A stretch of 23,686 nt of DNA from PALSA-1355 sp031400775 (lineage in GTDB: Bacteria; Planctomycetota; Planctomycetia; Pirellulales; PALSA-1355), in the NCBI GenBank assembly GCA_031400775.1, contig JANNQN010000174.1, positions 1-23,686 on the forward strand, in the 5' to 3' direction. A model generated the notes under the pieces. It saw only the letters and a list, made by a program, of their open reading frames with translations. It was not told the origin of the DNA and did no database searches. Positions 15,912 to 23,466 of this stretch are shown piece by piece. The stretch's first letter is position 1, and every line of letters starts with the position of its first letter. The position numbers and the translations under genes were made by a program.

Positions 15912-17057
15912 ATGAGCATCGGACTACCGCAACAAGGGGGCGCCACGTACGAGCTGGCGCCCTATAAGTCGCTCGACAACGCCGAGCTGCAAGAGCGGAT
16001 TGCCGCGGTGCGCAGCCGGCTGGGTTCGCGACTGATCGTGCTGGGACACCATTACCAGCAGGATGAAGTGATCGCCATGTCCGACTTGCGGGGCGACAGC
16101 TATCAGCTCAGCAAGATGGCGGCCGACAGCGGCGATTGCCGGGCGATCGCTTTTTGCGGCGTCCATTTCATGGCGGAAACGGCCGATATTCTGGCCAACC
16201 AGCCCGCCAAGCTGGCGGCCCGCGACGGCGAGCGCGTCAGCGTGATCTTGCCCGACATGGCGGCCGGATGTTCGATGGCCGACATGGCCGCGATCCACCA
16301 GGTGGAAGGCGCCTGGGAGGAGATGGGCGAAATCATCGACAACGGCGACATTACGCCCGTCACGTACATCAACTCGGCGGCCAGCCTGAAGGCGTTTTGC
16401 GGCCAGCACGGCGGCATCGTTTGCACGTCGAGCAACGCGCAGGCCGTCTTGCGCTGGGCATTTAAGCGCACCAGTCGGGTGCTGTTCTTTCCCGACCAGC
16501 ACCTGGGCCGCAACACGGCCAAGGCAATGGGCATTCCGCTCGATCAAATGCCGGTCTGGGATCCCCATCAGGATGAGTTGGGCGGCAACACGCTCGAGGC
16601 GATTAAAGCATCAAAGGTGTTGCTGTGGCGAGGGCACTGCAGCGTTCACCAGATGTTCACCGCTGGGCACGTCGACATGTTTCGCGAGAAGGTTCCGGGC
16701 ATCAAGATCTTGGTGCATCCGGAATGCCCGATGGAGGTGGTCGACAAGGCCGACGTGCAAGGCTCGACGAGCAAGATTATCCGCACGGTCGAACAGGCCC
16801 CGCCGGGCTCGAAGTGGGCCATCGGCACCGAGTTGCACCTCGTCAACCGCCTTAAGACCGAGCATCCCGAGCAGGAAATCCACTTCCTATCGCCCGTGGT
16901 CTGCATGTGCGCGACGATGTATCGCATCGACTTGGCGCATTTGTGCTGGAGCCTCGAGAACCTTGCGGCGGGCAGTCCGGTCAATGTTATTCGGGTGGAT
17001 GACGTGACCGCCCGGTGGTCGCTGGTGGCGCTCGAACGGATGCTGGCCGTGAACTGA
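15912..17057 (+). CDS. nadA: Quinolinate synthase A
   Basis: A 381-residue cytoplasmic [4Fe-4S] enzyme that condenses iminoaspartate with dihydroxyacetone phosphate to make quinolinate for NAD synthesis. Signatures include VLGHHYQQDEV, the first cluster ligand C82 in FCGVHFMAETADIL, DMAAGCSMADM, the second ligand C171 in IVCTSSNAQAV, FFPDQHLGRNTA, HPECPMEVV, and the third ligand region CMCATM with C331/C333. Spacing of the first two cysteines matches Thermotoga NadA (about 81 and 168). I start at ATG 15912, where homology begins soon after; the frame is open upstream to TTG 15792, but that extension has no family match I know. No nadB or nadC is present in the window. dapL follows 138 bases later. 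Confidence 0.95.
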   Translation: MSIGLPQQGGATYELAPYKSLDNAELQERIAAVRSRLGSRLIVLGHHYQQDEVIAMSDLRGDSYQLSKMAADSGDCRAIAFCGVHFMAETADILANQPAKLAARDGERVSVILPDMAAGCSMADMAAIHQVEGAWEEMGEIIDNGDITPVTYINSAASLKAFCGQHGGIVCTSSNAQAVLRWAFKRTSRVLFFPDQHLGRNTAKAMGIPLDQMPVWDPHQDELGGNTLEAIKASKVLLWRGHCSVHQMFTAGHVDMFREKVPGIKILVHPECPMEVVDKADVQGSTSKIIRTVEQAPPGSKWAIGTELHLVNRLKTEHPEQEIHFLSPVVCMCATMYRIDLAHLCWSLENLAAGSPVNVIRVDDVTARWSLVALERMLAVN

Positions 17058-17108
17058 CCGCTCGGTGTTCTAACCGCCCGCTAGGGTGTCGCTTACCGCT
17101 GGCCATCC

Positions 17109-17139
17109 TGTCGTCTGGCAGCTTGTCGCCTGGCAGGCG
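17109..17139 (+). repeat. Near-identical 13-base direct repeats with a small palindrome before dapL
   Basis: TGTCGTCTGGCAG at 17109-17121 and TGTCGCCTGGCAG at 17124-17136 differ at one base and are 15 bases apart, just over one helical turn. The second copy overlaps the 13-base palindrome CGCCTGGCAGGCG (17127-17139), which can form a 5-bp hairpin. They lie between nadA and dapL, about 60-90 bases before the dapL start. An operator or the remains of a nadA terminator are both possible; no T-tract follows directly. Confidence 0.35.
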
Positions 17140-17195
17140 CTTCGGTACGCTACCTTTTCCGTTTTACTGGATTCGACGTCCAACTTGAGCGCAAC

Positions 17196-18428
17196 ATGAG
17201 CGACCCGTATTTTCAGAAACTTTTCGCCGACCGGATTGGCGGCGCGAATTATGGCAAGGGCACGGCGATCTACAAGTTCGAGAAGATCAAGCGCGCCAAG
17301 CGTAAGGCCCTGGCCGACCATCCCGAGCGGATGTTGATCGACTTCGGCATCGGCGAGAACGACGAGATGGCCCCCTTGTCGGTGCGGACGGCGATGGGCG
17401 AGGAGGTCAACCGTCTGGAGAACCGCGGGTATTCGGACAATGGCATCGCGGCCTACACGGACGCCGTTGCCCGGTTCATGCACCGCAACTTCGCGGTCGA
17501 GCTCGATGCGGCCACCCAGATCAATCACTGCATCGGCTCCAAGACGGCGCTGGCCATGCTGCCGGCGGCATTTATCAATCCCGGCGATATCACGCTGATG
17601 ACCGTGCCGGGCTATCCCGTGGCCGGCACGCACACGAAATACTACGGCGGCAGCGTCTATGCCCTGCCCTTGTTGCCGAGCAACGACTTTCTGCCCGACT
17701 TAGATGCGATTCCGGCGGATGTATGCGCGCGAGCCAAGCTGCTGGTGCTGTGCTATCCCAACAGTCCAACCGGCAAGGTCGCGACGCGAGACTTTTACCA
17801 GCGCGCGATCGAGTTTGCCCGCCGCCACGACATTGTCATCGTGCAAGACGCGGCGCACATCATGCTGACCTACGAAGGCGAGCCGCTCAGCTTTCTGTCG
17901 GTGCCGGGGGCCAAGGACGTGGGCGTCGAAGTCCATTCGATGTCCAAGGGCTTTCACATGATCGGTTGGCGGTTGGGATGGGTCTGTGGGCATGAGCGGA
18001 TCGTGCGTGCCTTTGCCGACGTGAAGGACAACAGCGACTCGGGTCAGTTCATCGCCATCCAAAAGGCCGGCGCCAGTGCGCTCGACGACGTCGCCATTCC
18101 CCAGCAGGTGCGAACGAAGTACGAGCGGCGCTGCCGCAAGCTGGTCGAAACGCTGAACCGCTGTGGCTTCACCAGCAGAATGCCGGGCGGGACTTATTTC
18201 GTCTATGCGCCCAGTCCGAAGGGCATCACCGGCGGGCCGGGGTTCGAAACGGCCGAGGCCGCCAGCCAGTATCTGATCACCGAGCACTCGATCTGCACGG
18301 TGCCCTGGGACGATGCCGGGGCGTATCTGCGGTTCTCGGTGACCTACGAGGCTCCCACCGAGGCGGACGAAGACGCACTGATGGCCGCCACCGAAGAGCG
18401 ACTGCGGCGGATTCAGCCGCTGTTTTGA
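17196..18428 (+). CDS. dapL: LL-diaminopimelate aminotransferase
   Basis: A 410-residue fold-type I PLP aminotransferase that converts tetrahydrodipicolinate directly to LL-diaminopimelate, the short route to lysine and, where present, meso-DAP for peptidoglycan. The length and N-terminal GIGENDEMAP and RGYSDNGI segments match DapL. Cofactor residues: GSKTAL (114-119) for phosphate, N189 in CYPNSPTGK, D218 in VQDAAHIML, Schiff-base K251 in HSMSKGFHMIGWRLGW, and carboxylate-binding R379 in YLRFSVTYE. PVAGTHTKYYGG (141-152) is typical of this enzyme. Other class I aminotransferases (aspartate, alanine) are less likely given these. The ribosome-binding site is weak. The last 16 bases overlap the end of the convergent response-regulator gene. 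Confidence 0.88.
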   Translation: MSDPYFQKLFADRIGGANYGKGTAIYKFEKIKRAKRKALADHPERMLIDFGIGENDEMAPLSVRTAMGEEVNRLENRGYSDNGIAAYTDAVARFMHRNFAVELDAATQINHCIGSKTALAMLPAAFINPGDITLMTVPGYPVAGTHTKYYGGSVYALPLLPSNDFLPDLDAIPADVCARAKLLVLCYPNSPTGKVATRDFYQRAIEFARRHDIVIVQDAAHIMLTYEGEPLSFLSVPGAKDVGVEVHSMSKGFHMIGWRLGWVCGHERIVRAFADVKDNSDSGQFIAIQKAGASALDDVAIPQQVRTKYERRCRKLVETLNRCGFTSRMPGGTYFVYAPSPKGITGGPGFETAEAASQYLITEHSICTVPWDDAGAYLRFSVTYEAPTEADEDALMAATEERLRRIQPLF

Positions 18429-19045
18429 GTCTGTGTGGTCGGCTCGAGTGACTGGGCAAGGCGGATCAACTCAGCACGCGAATGCGCGTTCAATTTGCGC
18501 ATCAGACTGGCGCGGCGCAATTGAATGGTGCGCAGGCTCCAATCGAGCTTGAGCGCGATCGCTTTGTCCGGCTTTCCCAAGGCGGTCAACTGCAACACAT
18601 CCTTTTCGTCGGCCGTGAGCGACTCATATCGCTCGACGAGCGCCTGCCGATGCCCCTGCGTCTCGCGGTTAGTCGCGTCGCGGTCGAGCGCGCGGCGCAC
18701 GCTCTCCATCAACGCCGCTCCGCGGTACGGCTTCTCGAAAAAGTCGACGGCTCCGGCCTTCATGGCTGAAACGGCGGCCGGAATGTCGCCGTGGCCGCTG
18801 ATCATGATCACCGGCGATTGGATGTTGCGGGATGCCAGCTCGTCGATGACGTCCAACCCGCTCAGTTGCGGCATGCGCAGGTCGAGCACGATGCAGCCGG
18901 GTCGGTCGGCGGAGTAACTATCCAGGAATTCCTGCCCTGAGGCGAAACACTCGACCTCCAGGTTCATCGATTGAATCAGCGCGGCCAGTGACTCGCGGAC
19001 TTGGTCGTCGTCGTCGACGACCACCACGGTTGGTGAAGATAGCAT
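18413..19045 (-). CDS. FixJ-like response regulator (receiver + LuxR-type HTH)
   Basis: A 210-residue cytoplasmic regulator. The receiver (about 5-122) has the acidic cluster D11-D14, phosphoacceptor D55 in CIVLDLRMP, S83 in MISGHGD, and K105 in FFEKPYRG. The output domain (about 140-203) is a LuxR/FixJ-type helix-turn-helix, LTADEKDVLQLTALGKPDKAIA followed by SLRTIQLRRASLMRKLNAHS. The recognition helix reads RTIQLRRASLMRKL where classical members have RTVEVHRARIMRKL, so DNA specificity or class may differ. ATG 19045 is one base after the kinase stop (TGA-G-ATG), with CGGAG upstream, so the pair is translationally coupled and surely partners. Targets cannot be read from this window. Confidence 0.93.
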   Translation of the reverse strand: MLSSPTVVVVDDDDQVRESLAALIQSMNLEVECFASGQEFLDSYSADRPGCIVLDLRMPQLSGLDVIDELASRNIQSPVIMISGHGDIPAAVSAMKAGAVDFFEKPYRGAALMESVRRALDRDATNRETQGHRQALVERYESLTADEKDVLQLTALGKPDKAIALKLDWSLRTIQLRRASLMRKLNAHSRAELIRLAQSLEPTTQTQNSG

Positions 19046-19046
19046 C

Positions 19047-21326
19047 TCAAGCTCCGGATAGCGGCAACGTGAAACGAAAAGTAACGCCCCGATCGGGATT
19101 CGAACTGACCGACAACCGGCCGCCGTGGTCCTCGACGATCGAACGGCTGATCGCCAGCCCGATGCCGACTCCGTTGGGTTTGCTGGTGAAGAACGCGTCG
19201 AACACGCGCTCGATATTCTCCGCGGCGATTCCCTCGCCGGCATCCTCGACCGAGATTTCGACTTTGTTGCCGTTGAGGCTCGCGGCGATCACTACTTGCC
19301 GCTCTTCAGGCCCGTTGTCGACCATGGCCTCGTAGGCATTGCGAAGCAAATTGACCAGCACCTGCTGGACTTGAACGCGATCGACCGTGGCATGGATGGG
19401 GGCAGCCGACTCCCAGCGCACGCGAACGTTTAGCAGCCGTGTCTCAGCTTCGAGCAGATCGATCACCTCGTCGATCACCTCGTTGACCTCGACGGTCGAC
19501 CGGCGCGGTTCGCTCTTGCGTGTGAACGACCGGAGGCGGCGGATCATCTGGCCGGCACGATCCGTATTCGTGGCGATTTTATCGATCCAGGACAACACCT
19601 TCTCATCGCTGCCGGGCGTGCGGGCGGCCATCGCTTGCGCGCAACTGGCCGCGTAGTTCGATATGGCCGCCAAAGGCTGATTCAACTCGTGCGCCAATCC
19701 CGTGGCGATCTCGCCCATCGTGCTCACCCGCGCGATGTGGGCCAGTTCGGCGCGCTGCATGTGGGCCATCTCTTCGGCGCGGCGCCGCTCGGAAATATCC
19801 ATGATCGTGCCAATCATGCGCACTGGTTTTCCCTCGGCGCTATACATGACGAAGCTTCGGTCGAACACGTCGGCGTACGTGCCGTCGTGGCGGCGAAAGC
19901 GATATTCGAAAGCGCACTCTGCCGATGTGGAAACGCCCGGCTGCGGAATTTGTGCCAGCACCGCGTCGCTGTCGTCGGGATGGATACGCGACACCCACCA
20001 ATCGAAGTCGCCGCCGACGTCTTCGGCAGCATAGCCGAACAGATTCTGGAAACCCTCGCTGCGCCACACTTCGTCCTTGCGCAGGTCCCAGTCCCAGATC
20101 GCGTCGTGTGTGGCTTTGGCGGCCAGGCGAAATCGTTCCTCGCTTTCCCGCAGTTTTTCCTCGGTCAACTTCAACTGCGAAATATCCATCAGCGACCCGA
20201 CCATCCGCACCGGCTCTCCGTCGGCGTCGAAGATCACGAAACCTCGGTCGTAGACGTGCGCGTATGTTCCGTCCCGGCGGCGCAGCCGATACTCGAGGGT
20301 CCATTGTTGTCCGCCGTCGATGACCGGCGGCGGCATGGATTGCATGATGCGCTCCCGGTCTTCGGGATGGATGCGGTTGCGCCACCATTCGACCGGACTC
20401 TCGGTGGCGTCGTTCGATTCACCGAAGCTGGCGAGATAGCTGTCGTTGCGCCACATGCGGTTCTCGCGCAGATCCCAATCCCAGACCGCGTCCTTCGTGG
20501 CGGTCGCGATCAGTTGAAACCGCTCTTGGCTTTCGCGCAGTTGTTCCTCGGCGCGTTTGCGCCGAGTGATATCCTGGCCGGTTGCAAACAGGACCTGCTG
20601 CTCCAAGCACGGCACGGCAGTCCAAAGAATCCATTTATACGAGCCGTCCTTGCAACGAACGCGCGTTTCCACCGCCAGCGAATCGCGGCCCGACCCCCAC
20701 TGCTCTCGCGCCTTCGCCACCCGCTCTCGATCGTCCGCGTGCAGCAAATCGCGGAGCCGAATCGACATCATCTCTTCGTAGGGATAGCCCAGCACGCCAC
20801 ACCAGGCCGGATTCCAGCGTTTCAAAAAGCCGTCGAAGCCGATGATGCACATCAGGCCCAGCGATTGCTCGAACAGTCGATCTCGCTCTTCGTCAACCGG
20901 CTTCTGCCGCGCGATTTCAACTTGCGCTACGAACGCCGCCGTGCAGCCCTCGTATTGCGTCGCGCTGGCAAACAGTTTGAACCAGCGTTCGGGCCGCGAA
21001 TCATGCACGGCGTATTCGATGGAGAATGTTTCGCATTGATCCGCTAGAACTTGCCGCAGGCCCTGGGCAATGGCGCCCGCGCCGGCGGTGTCTTGCCGGG
21101 CGGACAGCTCGCATGCTTGCAGAAAATCGGCGCCTTCACCCAGCTCGGCGTTCTGACAGAAGGTTTTTAGCGGCTGGTCTTTCCACAAGCGATTGGCCGC
21201 GCGGATCGTGCCATCCCGATCCACTAGCGCCACGTGAACCGGCAGAGCGTCGAGCGTCCGCGCATCGAAGCCAGTTAATTGGCCATCCAAGTTAGCGCGT
21301 CGTTGTTTTGTCAGAGGGCCGCGCAT
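19047..21326 (-). CDS. Soluble multi-PAS sensor histidine kinase, FixL/TodS-like
   Basis: A 759-residue kinase from ATG 21326; the frame is open back to a TTG at 21470, but that part is low-complexity and lacks a ribosome-binding site. There is no membrane segment, so sensing is cytoplasmic. Domains: a divergent PAS (about 20-137), PAS2 with PAC (149-257, ending TGQDITRRKRAEEQL), and two PAS_3-type PAS/PAC units (269-384 and 395-514) that closely resemble each other. The dimerisation domain has STMGEIATGLAHELNQPL with phospho-His H546, a FixL-type H-box. The ATPase has the N box NLLRNAYEAM (N663), VEDAGEGI (D695) and GVGIGLAISRSIVEDHGG. No haem-binding FixL signature is obvious, so the ligand is unknown. 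It is followed by its response regulator with a one-base gap. Confidence 0.94.
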   Translation of the reverse strand: MRGPLTKQRRANLDGQLTGFDARTLDALPVHVALVDRDGTIRAANRLWKDQPLKTFCQNAELGEGADFLQACELSARQDTAGAGAIAQGLRQVLADQCETFSIEYAVHDSRPERWFKLFASATQYEGCTAAFVAQVEIARQKPVDEERDRLFEQSLGLMCIIGFDGFLKRWNPAWCGVLGYPYEEMMSIRLRDLLHADDRERVAKAREQWGSGRDSLAVETRVRCKDGSYKWILWTAVPCLEQQVLFATGQDITRRKRAEEQLRESQERFQLIATATKDAVWDWDLRENRMWRNDSYLASFGESNDATESPVEWWRNRIHPEDRERIMQSMPPPVIDGGQQWTLEYRLRRRDGTYAHVYDRGFVIFDADGEPVRMVGSLMDISQLKLTEEKLRESEERFRLAAKATHDAIWDWDLRKDEVWRSEGFQNLFGYAAEDVGGDFDWWVSRIHPDDSDAVLAQIPQPGVSTSAECAFEYRFRRHDGTYADVFDRSFVMYSAEGKPVRMIGTIMDISERRRAEEMAHMQRAELAHIARVSTMGEIATGLAHELNQPLAAISNYAASCAQAMAARTPGSDEKVLSWIDKIATNTDRAGQMIRRLRSFTRKSEPRRSTVEVNEVIDEVIDLLEAETRLLNVRVRWESAAPIHATVDRVQVQQVLVNLLRNAYEAMVDNGPEERQVVIAASLNGNKVEISVEDAGEGIAAENIERVFDAFFTSKPNGVGIGLAISRSIVEDHGGRLSVSSNPDRGVTFRFTLPLSGA

Positions 21327-21654
21327 ATCGGAACTCGAGCACCGCGGATTCGCAACAAGACCGAGAAAGGAACGCTCTGGGGCCGCACTCGTTGCGCCCG
21401 GACGGGACGCGTGGCAGATGTCCGAGGCCCCCGAATCCCCCAATTCGCTACCCGGACGAATTGCCGGCAAAACGGAATAGGGCCGCTAAATCTAATTTGG
21501 TCGAGCCCCCTAGACACGTCAAGGTGATGGACGCCTTGATTTGCGGCCCAAGTTGGGCAAAGATACCCTTTTGTCCCGCCGCGCCCTGGCGCGCAAGGGG
21601 TGGCTTCCCAGCCCCAATGGGCTCTATTTCCTCCTACTCGAACGGGTTTTAGCG
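21327..21654. other. 328-base divergent intergenic region
   Basis: This region separates the leftward kinase gene from the rightward gene at 21655. Open frames run through it on both strands only as upstream extensions of the two genes, starting at TTG codons (21470 leftward, 21541 rightward), with no ribosome-binding sites and no conserved-looking sequence. I see no hairpin, tRNA or convincing promoter hexamer pair; TTGATT at 21536-21541 with GATACC 20 bases later is a poor candidate. Confidence 0.55.
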
Positions 21655-22413
21655 GTGTTCGATCAGATTGAGAAACTGAAGCAGGAACTGACCGACAAAT
21701 ATGTCGTCGTCAACACCGATATCCCTGAGTTAAAGCGGTTCGACGGCCACGTCGGTCAGGTGAAAACCGTGAACATGAGCGGCCGGGCGCTGGTCGAGTT
21801 CAACGCCTGGAACAACATCGGCTGGTACGACATCGACACGCATAGCTTGAGAGTGGTGCCCAAGCCCGAACCGGCCGCCGAAGGCAAGAAGGCCGAAGCA
21901 CCGAGCGCCGCGGCTCCGAAATCGGCCACCGCCAAGCCGCCGGCTGGCGAAAAGAAACTTTCGCCGTTGGAGATGGCCCGCATGCAAGGCGCCGCCAAGG
22001 GCGCCCCGCCGGCCGAGCCAGCGGGCGACAAGCCCGTGACAGCGAAGCCCGTGACAGCGAAGAGCGCCCCTGCCGGCCCCGCCGCCAAATCGACCGCCGA
22101 TATTCTGGCCGCCGCTCGAGCCGCCAAAGCGCCGGCAGCAGCCGGCGAGACAACTGCCGCTGCCAAGCCGAAGCCGAGCACGACCGACATTTTGGCGGCT
22201 GCCCGCGCCAAGAACGCCGCACCCGCTGGCGACCCCCCCGCGGCAGTTACCTCCTCGGCGCCGGTTGCAGCGCCCGTGGTGGAAGCAGCGCCCCCGGCCG
22301 CCAAAGCGGCTTCGCAGGCCAAACCCGCCGCAGCGAAGACCCAGCTTACGCCCGGGCAGCGGCCCAGCGTGAGCGAGATTCTCGTCTGGTGCCGCGAGCA
22401 CGACGCCCATTAG
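21655..22413 (+). CDS. Unrecognised small-barrel protein with motif-repeat low-complexity tail
   Basis: A 252-residue protein of unknown function. I choose GTG 21655 because the ordered domain begins immediately (MFDQIEKLKQELTDKYVVV); the frame is open to TTG 21541 but that extension looks non-coding. Residues 1-68 look folded: a short coiled helix, then beta-rich GHVGQVKTVNMSGRALVEF and NNIGWYDIDTHSLRVV, a pattern reminiscent of a KOW/SH3-like barrel. Residues 69-236 are an Ala/Pro/Lys-rich, probably disordered linker. Within and after it four similar short motifs recur: SPLEMARMQGA (103-113), STADILAAARA (146-156), STTDILAAARA (175-185) and SVSEILVWCRE (238-248). I recall similar N-terminal domains in planctomycete hypothetical proteins but no name. 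The next gene, a nuclease, begins 64 bases later on the same strand. Confidence 0.75.
   Translation: MFDQIEKLKQELTDKYVVVNTDIPELKRFDGHVGQVKTVNMSGRALVEFNAWNNIGWYDIDTHSLRVVPKPEPAAEGKKAEAPSAAAPKSATAKPPAGEKKLSPLEMARMQGAAKGAPPAEPAGDKPVTAKPVTAKSAPAGPAAKSTADILAAARAAKAPAAAGETTAAAKPKPSTTDILAAARAKNAAPAGDPPAAVTSSAPVAAPVVEAAPPAAKAASQAKPAAAKTQLTPGQRPSVSEILVWCREHDAH
22030..22059 (+). repeat. Perfect 15-base tandem duplication in the 21655 gene
   Basis: AAGCCCGTGACAGCG occurs twice back to back (22030-22044 and 22045-22059), encoding KPVTA twice in the disordered linker. Being in frame and perfect at the DNA level, it looks like a recent slippage event. Confidence 0.85.
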
Positions 22414-22477
22414 GATCGCCCGCCGGGGAGCGGTCTGACGACACGATTCGCGCCTCGATCAAGGATGGCACGCGCGC

Positions 22478-23416
22478 ATGCTCAGCGACGAAATCCGCTT
22501 GAGATTGGGGCAAATCCACCGGCCGGCGGTTCTCCGTTCGCCGTCGGGCCGGGCACTGTTGTTGCCCGGAATTCATCTCCCGATCGAAGCTCCTTGCCGC
22601 GAACCTTCCGGCGATGAGTTGTTGGCGCAGGCCGAAGAGTGCCAGAACGCATCGGGCAAGCACCTGCGATTCCGCCGCCCGCTGGACACGCTCTGGCCGG
22701 CCGCCGAGCACGCGATCGAGCGAACGCTCGGACTCACCGCAACGCACAAGCCCAACATCGCGACCGACTCGATGCACGCCGAGCTTGCGGCCGTGGTCGA
22801 TCATTTCCCGGCCGACGCTCTGTTTCTGGACTTGGAGACTTGCGGCTTTGCCGGTTCCCCGGTGTTTCTGGCCGGGCTGCTGTGGCAATCTGAGGGCGTT
22901 CTGGTGCTCGACCAATTGTTCGCCCGCAACTACGCCGAGGAGCGGGCCGTACTCGAAAGCTTGTGGCACGTCGCGGCGCAGAATCGAGTGCTCGTGACCT
23001 ACAACGGCAAGAGCTTCGATTGGCCGATGGTCCACGATCGCAGCACGCGCCATCACCTGGGCCACGACGCGCGGGGCGCTTCGCACTCGGCCGACGATGC
23101 GCCGCGGGGTGAACTCGGCTTGGGCCGGCGCGATCCCCGGCCGCAATTGACCCATTGCGACCTGCTGCACCATGCCCGGCGGAGGTGGAAGCGCGTGTTG
23201 CCCAACTGCAAGTTGCAGACCTTGGAGCGCTTCGTGTGCAATCGATCGCGCCACGACGACTTGAGCGGCGCCCAGGTTCCGGCGGCCTATCACGAATTCG
23301 TGCGGACCGGCGTGGCGCGGCAAGTGGGCGCCATCGTGCATCACAATGCGCTCGACCTGGTGACGCTCGTGCAGATCGCGCTGCGATTGCTCGAGCCCGA
23401 CCGCTCACAGCGCTGA
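22478..23416 (+). CDS. YprB-like RNase H-fold 3'-5' exonuclease domain protein
   Basis: A 312-residue cytoplasmic protein from ATG 22478. Residues about 112-305 match the RNase_H_2/YprB type of DEDD exonuclease: ALFLDLETCGFAG with D118 and E120, LVTYNGKSFDWPMV with D181, THCDLLHHARRRWKRVLPNCKLQTLERFV (D228 region), and HHNALDLVTL with H289 and D293. The metal-binding acids expected for nuclease activity are therefore all present. The N-terminal 110 residues are less conserved and lack a recognisable domain. A His/Asp/Gly-rich insert (about 187-222) sits between the second and third motifs. No good ribosome-binding site is seen before the ATG, which fits translation after the gene 64 bases upstream. 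The substrate (DNA or RNA) is not known for this family. Confidence 0.85.
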   Translation: MLSDEIRLRLGQIHRPAVLRSPSGRALLLPGIHLPIEAPCREPSGDELLAQAEECQNASGKHLRFRRPLDTLWPAAEHAIERTLGLTATHKPNIATDSMHAELAAVVDHFPADALFLDLETCGFAGSPVFLAGLLWQSEGVLVLDQLFARNYAEERAVLESLWHVAAQNRVLVTYNGKSFDWPMVHDRSTRHHLGHDARGASHSADDAPRGELGLGRRDPRPQLTHCDLLHHARRRWKRVLPNCKLQTLERFVCNRSRHDDLSGAQVPAAYHEFVRTGVARQVGAIVHHNALDLVTLVQIALRLLEPDRSQR

Positions 23417-23427
23417 TGCGCGATACG

Positions 23428-23466
23428 AAAAAAGCCACGGCATGCCGCTCTTGGCATGCCGTGGCT
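23428..23466 (-). terminator. Strong leftward intrinsic terminator (14-bp stem)
   Basis: AGCCACGGCATGCC at 23433-23446 pairs perfectly with GGCATGCCGTGGCT at 23453-23466 across a 6-base loop. Read leftward, the stem runs straight into six T residues (the A-run at 23428-23433), the classic intrinsic terminator. Read rightward, CGTATAATC follows, with no U-tract, so it would be a poor terminator for the nuclease gene that ends 12 bases upstream. The flanks ATACG (23423-23427) and CGTAT (23467-23471) are also complementary. Confidence 0.8.

Noticed and set aside
19635..21047. Rightward 470-residue open frame opposite the kinase
   Set aside because: Antisense mirror of the PAS repeats; the kinase frame carries every expected motif and the opposite one carries none.
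21327..21470. 48-residue N-terminal extension of the kinase from TTG 21470
   Set aside because: Low-complexity, no ribosome-binding site, and it lies before the first recognisable PAS region; ATG 21326 is preferred.
22346..23344. Leftward 332-residue open frame opposite the nuclease gene
   Set aside because: Antisense shadow; the rightward frame has the complete exonuclease motif set.
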